A stretch of DNA of 64,000 nucleotides from Populus alba. Lineage: Eukaryota > Streptophyta > Magnoliopsida > Malpighiales > Salicaceae. Numbering within the stretch: the first letter of the stretch is position 1; every line of letters begins with the position of its first letter. The position numbers were made by a program, and so were the translations under genes. Positions 1-10,755 of this stretch are shown one piece after another. The notes under the pieces were generated by a model. That model worked only from the letters and a program-made list of their open reading frames with translations, did no database searches and was not told the origin of the DNA. The stretch lies in assembly GCF_005239225.2 (NCBI RefSeq), contig NC_133293.1:15282333-15346332 (forward strand). The letters run 5' to 3'.

Positions 1-3000
1 CGTACACGTAAAATAGAAATACAAGATGCATTAATTAATAGCTTATTTTCTCTTCTTTTATAGCGCATGCCATCATTCTTGACTTTTCAAAGACCCTTTA
101 ATCGAAGAGAGTAGGCTGCCGTTCGGTGGTGGCGTGAGCGTAGATTACCTTTTTTTGGCTATTAAATCACCACTCCTCCCCAAGTGGCCAGACATTAGGA
201 GTTCTCTTTTTTCTTGCATGTAAGCGAATTGGTTGGCTAATGCATGGTCCCAAAAGCCACTGAGCTAAAATCACTGCTCTCATTTAGGAGCAACAGAAGG
301 GGGTCTTTCACTAGAATCTTCCAACTAATGAATATATATATATTAAAGAAAAAAAAACATTTAATTTTTTCATGGATCCTGATTTTTTTTTTTAAAAAAA
401 GCACAGCCACGTAAGAAATTCTGCTAGTATATTTTAGTGCCTGCGATGCTTGAACAAAGTGTCCAGCTCTGGTCCAGTGGCCCATCCTTTCTGGTCTATC
501 CATCAGCAGCTACCTCTCCTAGTATGCACACTAGGCAGACGATTCAATGCATGTCTTTGTTAGAACAGGTTCTAGTTTTTAATTTTTTCATGGCATGTGA
601 AGAGAGAATGGTAGATCTGGAGACTGATAGATCTTGTGTTTTGTTCTGAAAGCGTGTCTAAATTTCACTGGAGAAATTATCGGTGGTGTTAACAATTCTA
701 CGAAATCATTCATATCATCGAACAGATAAATAAATAGGATCTTATAATAACAAGCGAAAAGTTATTATATAAACAATAAAATATTTAATAGAACTGCTAC
801 ATGTAGCATGGCCAATGGACCCAGAGAGTCAGTTCACAGGGTTGATGTTACAGACTTACAGCAATCGACACTTCTTTTTTTTTCTTCTCCTTTTTTGTGC
901 TATCAAGTAGCCGTGATCTTCTGTCAGACGCTATCTTTCATGTCAAGATATCAATGTTACAATATTTATTTTTAGATGGTGGGCTGCTAGATACCATGTT
1001 CGTGTAGGCTGTTTGACTCCCTACCATTATTTTTCATTTTATAGCGTCCCCTGCGGGGAAATTGAAACATAGCCTAACTTTATTAATTCAGATCCTCCTA
1101 TTATTCTCTCGTCTGCCACAATAAATTAATTTGTCCGCCTCTTTGTCTACCCTGTATGTTTGGTAGGCTGGACTTTGGATTCCATGTCTATAACAAGGGA
1201 GCCGATTAACGTATCAAAGAGAGTCTAAACGCGCATAAAATTAAGATTTAGGGCCAAGGATATCTCTGTCCCCCAGTTATCAAGTATTATAAACCGGGTT
1301 CCCAAACAAAAACAATTTTCAATTGGATCCATCATCTATCAAACATTACGTAATTAAACTAATCATTAAAATCTCTGATGAAACGACATTGTCAAGGACA
1401 ATTAGGTCTTCGTTGTTTATATTTATGAAGTAAAAATCTCGAAGGAAAGTACTAATTGGGCAACATTCAATAAATAATGGATCCCATCTGAGAACCCAGT
1501 TGAAAACGGGTGGTGATTGAAAGGTAAATATGTCCTCTGTCCAGAAATTTAAGAGTTGCAAATCAGGAAACTCAAGAGTTTTTTTTTTTAGCCGTACATT
1601 TTGATTTCCATCCCTAAAGTTTATGGAGTGTCTAATTGTAGTTTAAAATTTTATTTTTTATATTATCATATCAAAATAATTTATAAATATTAAAAAATAA
1701 TATAATTTTTTTTTTTTAAAAAAAAAGCTGGAGCGTAAATTGTACTAATAACTGAGCAGGAAATAAAAAAGCTTTTTCTTCGATATAAATGATTGGCACT
1801 ACGGTTAAAAAGTATTTTTGAAAATTTTTTATATTTTATTTGCTTTAAATTAATATATTTTTGATATTTTTAGATTATTTGGATGTGTTGATATCAAAAA
1901 TATTTTTTTAAAAATTATAAAAAAATATTTTAATATATTTTTAAATAAAAAATATTTTAAAAAATAATTATTATCACACTCTAAAATACCCCGAAAATAA
2001 TTGCTGTGAGAACGCATGCGAATGGAAGCTATTTCTTCGAAGGGACAACAAGCCATTTTTAATATGTGAAAGCAATCTATTTGAAGGAGGGGATAATTAG
2101 ATGCTACTAGTTATTCTTTAATTCGTCTAACTCCATTATTTGATAGCCACTTTAGGATAGCGTGTTGGTCATCAATAATTGTGTCATGTCTTTTCGGCCC
2201 TTACCCTATTGTTCCACAACAAACCAGTCAGGTTAGGGCATCTCCAACTGTCAAGATAAAAGAAGAGCTAAAAATAAAATAAAATAAATATCTATTAATT
2301 AATTCTTTCTAGCTTTACTTTTCTGCATTGCAGCTTTAAGAAGAGGCTCGAATCAATAAAAATATTAATGTTGGATATATTAAAATATAAATAGATTGTT
2401 AAGATGACTTTTTTTCCACCAGAGTAAACATAAAAAAATTATATCAATTAGCTGTGCATTCAATTTTTATCCTTTAAAACAGTAAGAATGAAATGACGAC
2501 GGTGATGCTTGTGTAGGGTATCCTTCTACCAATGAGAAATGTCCATCCTATTTTGCTCGTGGAAAAGGGTTTCAAAACCTCCAATTATTGCTGTTCTAGC
2601 AATTTCTTCGGAAGCTGAAAGGGTAGAGAAACAGTGAAGAGTCTTGTTCCGTATCTAGCAACCATGTTGGAGATCTTAAAAAATAACACTCTTATTCGTG
2701 TAAACTAGAACAGTTTAATGGATTGATGGAGAGTGTATTTGTTTTTGAGGTGGTTTTTATAGTTGTGGTTTTAAAAAAATATAGTTAGATGTGGTTATTT
2801 GAATTTAGATACATGTTTAGTAAAAGTTATGGTTAAGGTTTATGTCCAGTAAAAAAAAATATATAAAATATTTGGTAGTTGTGTGGTTGTAGTTACTTTT
2901 CAAAAGTGTTTTTATTTGGAAATCATTAAAATAATATATTTTTATTTTTAAAAAATATTTTTAATATCAGCGTATCAAAAAGATATAAAAACACCTAAAA

Positions 3001-5760
3001 TTTTTTTTAATTTGAAACAAAGAAAAAAAAAAAAAAATTATTAAAATTTTTTAAAATACAAAAACAAATGATATTTTACAAAATTCAATTAAAAAAACAT
3101 ATAAAAACTACTTCATCAAAATTACATTTCAAACTCAAATTTTACTGAACCTCACAATATAAAACATAACCTTTTTAGTTATCAAATACTTACTGTATTT
3201 TCTATACTACAAACACAAAAACAGGTACAAACGCAACCGAAATATTTTCCGGGAGATAACTGGTTGCATGTCCTTGTAGTATGATTGATATGGACTTTGT
3301 AATGACGGCACGTTCTTCGTTCATGAAAACAACTTTATAAATATTAAAATGAATCTTTTTTTTAAATTCAAACAATCAAACGACTCTAATTCATGTCATT
3401 TTACTAAGAGATTTCTACATTGTATATCTCTTTAAATAATCTAAAATTTCAGGTTTTTCTAATCTTGGTTTCCCTCGAAATCATGGCTTCGTCCCTCGGT
3501 GCTGGATAAATGATTATAATACTTTAATTAAACAAATTCAGATGTTGGTTGACATAATTTTATTTCTCTTTTTAAAGGGTTTTTTCTATAATAGTTGCTT
3601 AAAAATATATTAAAATAATAAAAAAAATATAAAAATATTAAATAAATAATGTTAAATAATATTTTTTAAATTTTAACAAAACAAAGGCTATGTGTTTTTT
3701 TATTTTAAAAAATAATAAATAAATATATTTTTTAATTATTTTAACATGCCATATAAAAATTAAAATTTAAAAAATATTTTAACATATTCTAATTAAAAAT
3801 TTTATTTTAAAAAGACCTTGCACGAAAATCCAAACATCTCCCAAGTCAAGAAGGTTAAAACGTTTCCCTTGATAGTAAACAAAATGTATTCACCGTCAAT
3901 CTGGTAACAACGTACCTAAACTAAATTTAACTAAGACGAGAGAGTGGTCCTGCAAAGCTACGAGAGAGTTAGTCCAGCGAAGCTTTATTCCCGTTTATTT
4001 CTGTGGTTATAAAGTATTTTTATAAAACTTTTATTTTTTTAAAAAATAATTTTTAAATTATTTTAATAAGATATGTCTGGAATTAATTTTAAAAAAAGTA
4101 AATGAAAATATTATTCTAACATGTTTGTTTTAAAATAAAAAATATCTTGAAAAATAATAAAAAGCGTACATGGAATATAATTCTTGCCTGGAAACTTGAG
4201 CAGGAGTGCCCAACCTGCTGCAAAACCTGAAGTCGACACTGTTGTAACGTGAGCGTAGCTAGAATATACTGAACAGGTGGCTGAAACTACGTCACGGGTC
4301 AATTGTTTTTTATCATAAAAAAATATCAAGAAAATGCAAATATTTTTTAAAAAATAAGGATTCTGATAATTAATTAAAAATAAAAAAAATTGAGTTAAAA
4401 TTGGTAAATTTGATGGGGTTATGACCCGAGACTTCATATCAGGTTAATTTAAAAAAAATATATAAAAATAAATAATATTAATTTTTAGTGAACTTAGTGA
4501 TGATAAATAAAATAAAAAATAATTAAAACTAACCCGATTTAATATTCAAAACTTGTGTAATGGATCACAAGGCTAGATCACAGTATAAAAAACAAATCTA
4601 AAAAAATAACAATGTAAAATTCCCAACCAATCAAAATAATTAGGATATACTTGAAAAAAAAATAGATTTTAAAAAAAACAAAAACCAAGTTTAATATAAA
4701 AAAATAAAATAAAATAAAAAACTTTATACCGGATTTGATATAAAAATCAAAAGGCAGTAAATTAAATTGAAAAAAAATAAGTTTGTAATTGGTTAAAGAC
4801 AACATATATTGTAATTAAAAGAATAAATTCAAATATGATATAAAAAATCAAATGTCAATAAATAAAATTAAAATAGATAAATAATTTAAGAACAAATACT
4901 TTACAATTAAGAGAATAATGACCTAATTTAACTCAATAAACAAATAATCATACTTATTTTTTCTATTACAAGGGCTAGCATGTTTTTTTAGGACGGGAGA
5001 GATAAAAGAAAACAGAAAGAAAAACATGTTGCAGGAGCTTAATCGATGGTCTTCTAACCTCACGGGTCTTGCTCGTGACGTGGATAATAATGTGTATCGA
5101 ATGCCACCCTCGTTTATATTTGTTTTGGCATTGCACTCACCATGGCTAAAGCACATATTAGGCACCTAATAACCACTTGTTAATTTAAAATAACATTTTA
5201 TGCATGTTAGAATACTCGATCACATCTTACCCTACATGAAAATAGAACCATTACAACCTAAGCTGAAAAAATATTGTTTTTCAGGGGTATTTAAGTAAGT
5301 TAATAATTACACTCTATAAGGGTAAAAAATCCCTCTAACCCCTTTATTTTCTTTAATGACTAATTTGATGAAAAACATCTATCTACCCCCTGATACCAAG
5401 CTAAGTAAGTTTACTCTTCAAGAGTAAAAAAATAATTTCATTAAAGCATTGGAATGACAAACGAGGGAGGAGGTGGCCGGGTGTATTTTAAAACAAAAGA
5501 GTATCTGAAGTCCAACAACAATAATAATAAAAAATAAAAAGGCCATACAAAATTAAAGATAAATCTAGTCAATAAAAAGAGTTTTGAAAAGTTCATCCAA
5601 GAAACATAAAAAAAGAGTCAAGAAATCAATGAAGGAAGTCAACCTTTCTTACATTAAACAGGATTTTGCTAGTTGTACTTCACCCACCCCAAAAGTCTTA
5701 GATTCTTGAATCCCGAGAAAATTAAAGAAACAAATTATTAATAAAATAACAAAAAGATAA
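1..5760. other. Intergenic, repeat-rich DNA upstream of GA 2-oxidase
   Basis: No open frame here has recognisable protein similarity or plausible splice structure; the longest (108 codons, minus strand, 4111-4437) is AT-driven. The stretch is dominated by AT-rich, poly-A/poly-T dispersed repeats (about 1620-1740, 1800-1960, 2930-3130, 3600-3800, 4010-4160). A motif with GGTTATGACCCGAGA near 4416-4431, in AT-rich DNA to about 4960, resembles the degenerate tandem units at 20.97-21.65 kb. A possible TIR element lies at about 2727-3237, with ends of the type GTGTATTTGTTTTTGAGG and its imperfect complement. I see no RNA gene. Confidence 0.6.
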
Positions 5761-5791
5761 ATGATTTTATTAATTCCCCATCCTCCTTCTA

Positions 5792-5794
<3 letters not shown>

Positions 5795-5825
<31 letters not shown>

Positions 5826-5834
5826 CTATATATC
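5795..5834 (+). promoter_or_regulatory. (CT)n tract and TATA-like motif before GA 2-oxidase
   Basis: A (CT)14-15 microsatellite runs from 5795 to 5823 and is followed directly by CCTATATATC (5825-5834), about 180 bp before the ATG at 6012. Pyrimidine-rich (CT)n stretches next to a TATA motif are common in plant core promoters and 5' UTRs. The transcription start is not visible from sequence alone, so the tract could equally lie in the 5' UTR. Confidence 0.4.
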
Positions 5835-6011
5835 AATAGCAAGCATGAGCAGGCAACTCACCCTTTCTCCCTTCCTTCTTTCCAGTCTCTCCATCTCTCA
5901 AAATATTCCTCTGTCACCTCTTCTCTTCTACTGTTCTACATCTTCCAAGTGCTCCTCTTCCTTATTTTAATCTCCTTTATCTTGTGTCTCCGAAGATATA
6001 TAATTATAGAC

Positions 6012-8622
6012 ATGGTCGTGGCATCCCCAACTCAAATTCACGGGGAAAAACTCCTGGCCATCGAGCTTCCTGTAATAGATCTCTCAGGCGAGAGATCAAT
6101 GGTGTCCAATCTCATTGTCAAAGCCTGTGAAGAATATGGTTTTTTCAAGGTAAAAAACCATGGCGTTCCTCATGATATCATTGCCAGAATGGAAAACGAA
6201 AGTTCCAACTTCTTTGCCAAAACATTCGATGAAAAGCAAAAGGCTGGGCTTGCTAATTCCTTTGGTTATGGCTGCAAAAACATTGGCTTTAATGGTGATA
6301 CAGGAGAGGTTGAATATCTACTTTTTAATACCAATCCTCTCTCCATTGCTGAAAGATCCAAAACCATCTCCAATGACCCTACAGAATTCAGGCAAGTGCT
6401 TACACCCTTTATATTGCTTTGAGCTTTTCATTTGTTGTATATGAGAATTTAACACTATCCCCATTTATTTATCTAGAGTTTATTTTCTCCTTTCTTCTTT
6501 CTTGAAATTACGTTTTCAATGTTAGTTACTTTCATGCATGTATTTGCTCGAGAGTCACCAACCTCTTGATGAAAGTGCAAGAGAGGTTTTTTTTTTTTTT
6601 TTTTTTTTGAGTGCTGCCTTGAGAACCCGAGGTAAAACATGTTTTAGCGAAGCTATTGGTAAAAGATTGGTGAACAAAGCTAACAACAAAATGATGGAAA
6701 GCCTATAAACTGAGAAGCCCACTACGACTACCAGCAAAGTACTACCATTTTTTTAAATCCAAATTAGATTTATTTTCGAATTTTGAAAATGATGCTACCA
6801 TGCAAGTTGCTAATTCAATGTCCCGAGCACTTCTATATATATGTAAACATGGTGCTGGCTGGGAACTTTCTTGAAATTGAACTGTATCTTTTAAACCTCT
6901 TGTATTCAAGTGCACCTGACATTCCTAAAATTGCAAAATTCTTCTATGATTTGCTGGGAGAATCTTCCTTAATGAATTTCAGGGTGAAGCAAGTTGCTTT
7001 TTTTAATATTTTATGTGAGTAGAATACTCGTACATGTTATCATAGGAATTTCTTCAATCATCCTTGGTAATGTGTGGTATGAAAGGAACATGAAAATGAA
7101 GAGAACTAGGTTTCCATAAGCAGAACGCTAGCTATGAAATTATGTTACTATTAATAATTAGGGGTATTTATTTTTAGTTTGGTTTGATTTTTTTTTCATA
7201 AAAATAACTAAATTGAATTAAAAAACAGAAACTAAAACAAAATTGATTTAAATTGACTGGTTTTGGTGTTTTTTGGATAAAAATTGGTTCAGACTGGTTT
7301 GACTTGTTTTTTTTTTTTTTTGGCTTGTTTTGATTGGCTTTGTTTTTTTTGGTTTGGCTTAGGTTTTCTTCTAAATTTTTTTTGTATAGGTTTTGTTTGA
7401 TTTTTTCAAAATTTTAATGTTTTTTTTTCCATGATTCTATTTTTTTCTTTTTACTTTTTTTAATTTAATTAGTTTTTTCACTATTTTTACTCACTGCTAT
7501 TAATATCATGCCTCAGTAAAAAAATCACGTCTAAATTGCAGTAATTAAGCAAATTTATGAAATTAGTAAGTTACAGCAAGATAATTGTATAAATCATACA
7601 AAAAATTAAGAATAATACAAAACACTCCATTTTTCTTAAAAATAATAACGAAAAATTAGATATAAAATCTGTAGTGTTTACTATTTTTCTTATAAAAATG
7701 TAAGAGGCAGGTTTCGTAAAATCTTTAAAGTTTTGAACTCTACCTGCAATTCCAAAATAATATTCTAAGGAGTTATTGTAATTTATCATTATCAAGATTA
7801 TGCATGTAAGAAGAGCGAATCGATTTCAATTCCATCTTTCTTGAATTTTTTTTTAAAAGGGACCAACACTCGTGATTTTTATGAAATTCAATTTAAAACA
7901 CCAAATCACACGGGAATATGGAATTAAATGTACTCCTGGGAGGTGGGATAACATGTCAGAACTTCTTTCACTCGAGAGTCGAAACATTCTCCATTACTTC
8001 TTGGAAGACTCTTTTTTTATTTTTTCCCAAACAAGAGAAGTTTTATGTATTCAGATACTAGGGTTGATTTACTGGTTGATGTCTTCTTAAGTTGAATGCT
8101 CGGTAATCTAATAAAAAAAAAAGAGGTAAAGAAGAAAAAGATGGTGGTTGGTTTAAAAATCATCTAGTTTCTTTTTTTATAAACCAATCAAAAGTTTCTT
8201 TTTACTAAAAGAACAAATAAATATTACCTCCAGCATCTGTTCATCTATCTTGAATGTCTTCAGCATGCACATGTAAAATTTACCTTGTGGCCACGCACAC
8301 GATTAAGGGTCTGTTTGTCTACGCGGCTGCGGCTGCGTTTTATTGGAAACGCAGTCCGCAGCAGTTTGGTAATAAAGAAAAGCGATTTACTGTGCATGGG
8401 CCCACATGTTTTTTGCGTTTAAAACGCTGAAAAGGAAAAGCTACCGAAACATTCTTTTCATTCTCTTCGGGTTAATAAAAAACAAGGACTGTTCATAGGT
8501 GAATTGCACTGTTCACGTGAACAGTGCGTGCAAATGAGGTGTACTGTTCACGTGAACAGCGCGTGCAAATGAGGTGTACTGTTCACGTGAACAGTGCGTA
8601 GTAAATTGCACTGTACGCAGGG

Positions 8623-8660
<38 letters not shown>

Positions 8661-10755
8661 TGTTAATACTTAATTGTATTGTTTTTTTTTTTAAAAAAAA
8701 AAACTTGTTTAGAGAATTAAATTAATTCGGGCTGTGAATAATATTTTTTTTCTCGAAAAAACTAGTATAGAGTGAATTAAATTCACTCGCACAGTAATAT
8801 TAATTTTGTAGTTTTTATCGAATGAATTTTGCACGTAATGGAATTATAAATAGTTTAATGAAATAATAAAAAATATTTTATATAAAGTATTATTTTTTTC
8901 ATGATGTAATAGGAGTAATTAATTTTACAATATTTAAATTTAAAACCATCAATATTAATATATATATATTTTAATTAATTTATAACCTCAATTTCAAAAA
9001 CATTCTTAACCAAACACATTAAACTACTTTTTTTTCAACCTCAATTTCAACCACAGTTTTAACCAAACACCTATTTTTTCAAATCAACCTCAACTAAAAG
9101 TACTTTTTATAAAATAATTTTTTTCAAACCACAACAGCTACCGCAATGCCAAACACACTTTAAGTGTTTCTTTTTCTAGATCACAATCACAATTAATTCA
9201 AAACATGTGAAAAGAAAATGAAGATAAGGTAACTTATTTGCATGAAAAAGAAATGGAGAATCAAAATGCACAAGGCAGGGAGATTGTGAAATCTGAGGAA
9301 GGGCTTCGGTGACTTCTTTTTTGCCAAATAATGCAATACTGGAATTTATGAATATTAGAGAAACTGGGAAAAGCACAGGAGAAGCAGGTCTAGTGTACTT
9401 TTCTAAACGCCTGCCTGGTGGCCTCGTCTCTTCTATTTTTTATTTTTAATACCTCATAGCCTGTGACCTGTTAGGCTGTTACATTCACCGACGTCGACAA
9501 GGCTTGATTTTTGTTCTCTCTCTCTCTTCTATATCTGTGATACAGCTCTGCTATGATCGGCTACATAGAAGCAGTTAGGGAGCTGGCATGTGAGCTATTA
9601 GATCTGATGGCAGAGGGATTGTGGGTCCCAGATAGATCCGTGTTCAGTCGACTAATCAGAGATGATGACAGTGACTCAATCATCAGGTTAAATCACTACC
9701 CTCCCATGCCTATACTCTGCAAGGATAAGGACTCCTCATCACCCTGTAACCACAACAGGGTAGGGTTTGGAGAGCATTCTGACCCTCAGATCTTGACCAT
9801 CTTAAGATCCAACGACGTGGGTGGCCTTCAGATTTCCCTGAATGATGGTGCCTGGGTTCCAGTAACACCTGACCCATCTGCCTTCTGTGTTAATGTGGGT
9901 GACTTGTTACAGGTTGGTCTGCTATTTTTCTCCTTCTCTCTCTTATCTTGTAGTTGATCTGGACTTCATGGAAGCTACTGCTACTATAGCTAAACTAGCT
10001 AGCTAGCCAGTAACCAGGAGGCTTCGGATTTGGTTTCTCGATGCCAACGGGGCCCAACTCAACACCAGTTGGGAATATGAGTAATTGAATCACTCAGTGC
10101 CCGTTTAGAGTACGGTATCCCTTGCTTTTTAGTATTTTTAAGAGTAGTTTTTGTTGATAATAAAAGATGTGCTTTTATGATGTGCTTAGAACCTGACTTG
10201 AGATTACCGAGGAAATAATTCTGTACCCTGACTTCACCATTTCCAAGACATTTTCCGTGGAGTATCATTTTTCTTGGGTCTCCTTGTTGTGAAAATGAAA
10301 TTGATTTTTTTTTAATTGACAATGACAAAGATATGTTACTAAGGTCTTTACAATACCGGTTTTCTTGTGGAAGGTTTTTTCTTGAAATTTTCATTTTCAT
10401 TTTCATTTTCAAGAACTAAATGCTTGTTATCGTCAACATCATTAGCTAGTTCTCATGGAAATCTAATTCTAATCTCTCTCTCAAAATTTTGCAGGCAATG
10501 ACAAATGGGAGATTTGTAAGTGTGAGGCACAAAGCCCTAACCAACTCATACAAGTCTAGAATGTCAATGGCCTATTTTGCTGCACCCCCACTTAATGCAA
10601 GGATCGCCGTTCCACCAGAAATGGTTACACCCATCAAGCCTGCCTTGTACAGGCCTTTCTCCTGGGCTGAATTCAAGAAAGCTGCTTTTGCTCTGCGACT
10701 TGGAGATAGCCGCCTCGGTCTATTCAGGATGGAAGAATATGAGCAAGTTGCCTGA
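6012..10755 (+). CDS. GA2OX: Gibberellin 2-oxidase (2-oxoglutarate/Fe(II) dioxygenase), 3 exons
   Basis: Exons 6012-6391, 9546-9912 and 10495-10755 give 335 aa, the usual GA2ox size. GA 2-oxidases inactivate bioactive C19 gibberellins and their precursors by 2-beta-hydroxylation in the cytosol. Visible signatures: N-terminal DIOX_N region with GFFKVKNHGVP (about 46-56), GYGCKNIGFNGDTGEVEYLL after it, the Fe(II) ligands in GEHSDP (H204, D206) and VRHKAL (H261), and the 2-oxoglutarate-binding R-x-S (R271, S273). The motif set resembles the GA2ox4/GA2ox6 type more than GA2ox1/2/3. The ATG at 6012 starts a family-like MVV; upstream in-frame codons are 5' UTR. Intron 1 (6392-9545, 3154 bp) fits only with a GC donor (AG|GCAAGT); intron 2 (9913-10494) is GT-AG. 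Both introns sit at conserved positions, within FS-SA and after DLLQ. No inactivating change is seen. Confidence 0.93.
6390..6398 (+). other. GC 5' splice site (AG|GCAAGTG) of GA 2-oxidase intron 1
   Basis: The exon must end at 6391 (TTC AG) and rejoin at 9546 (C TCT GCT ATG) to give EFSSAMIGYI, the spacing and residues expected in GA 2-oxidases. The intron therefore begins GC. The context AG|GCAAGT is the near-perfect U1 match typical of plant GC-AG introns. The only nearby GT (6396) would add four bases and create a TAG 11 codons into exon 2. Confidence 0.8.
6392..8306 (+). other. GA 2-oxidase intron 1, proximal part
   Basis: No coding exon is visible. The stretch holds poly-T tracts (6584-6608), a T-rich repeat with GGTTTGGTTTGA-type motifs (about 7160-7480) and AT-rich DNA. 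In other plants the first intron of GA 2-oxidase genes can hold regulatory sites, including KNOX targets in maize ga2ox1. I did not identify a definite site here. Confidence 0.5.
8307..9160. mobile_element. Tourist/Harbinger-like non-autonomous DNA element in GA 2-oxidase intron 1
   Basis: The left end GGGTCTGTTTGTC and the right end, read in reverse as AAGTGTGTTTGGC, form imperfect terminal inverted repeats, and both sides are bordered by TAA (8304-8306 and 9161-9163). A GGG..TGTTTGG end with a 3-bp TAA/TTA duplication is the Tourist-like PIF/Harbinger pattern. The element is 854 bp without coding capacity. It holds a GCGGCTGCGG subterminal region, three copies of a CACGTG palindrome, a poly-T tract of about 35 bases (8625-8659), and repeated AACCTCAATTTCA...AACCAAACAC segments near its right end. 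The boundaries are approximate. Confidence 0.5.
8506..8595. repeat. Three 35-bp-spaced palindromes with a G-box core
   Basis: ACTGTTCACGTGAACAGT occurs at 8508-8525 and 8578-8595, with a one-base variant at 8543-8560. The starts are exactly 35 bp apart. Each is a perfect or near-perfect inverted repeat centred on CACGTG; the first extends to 22 bp. The spacer GCGTGCAAATGAGGTGT is also repeated, so this is a small tandem array inside the element. Confidence 0.85.

Noticed and set aside
6396..6400. GT at 6396 as the normal donor of GA 2-oxidase intron 1
   Set aside because: It leaves the frame in the wrong phase and gives an early TAG in exon 2; the GC donor four bases earlier restores the conserved protein.
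10059..10412. 117-codon minus-strand frame
   Set aside because: Lies inside intron 2 of the GA 2-oxidase and is partly created by a (TTTTCA)n repeat that translates as MKMKMK.
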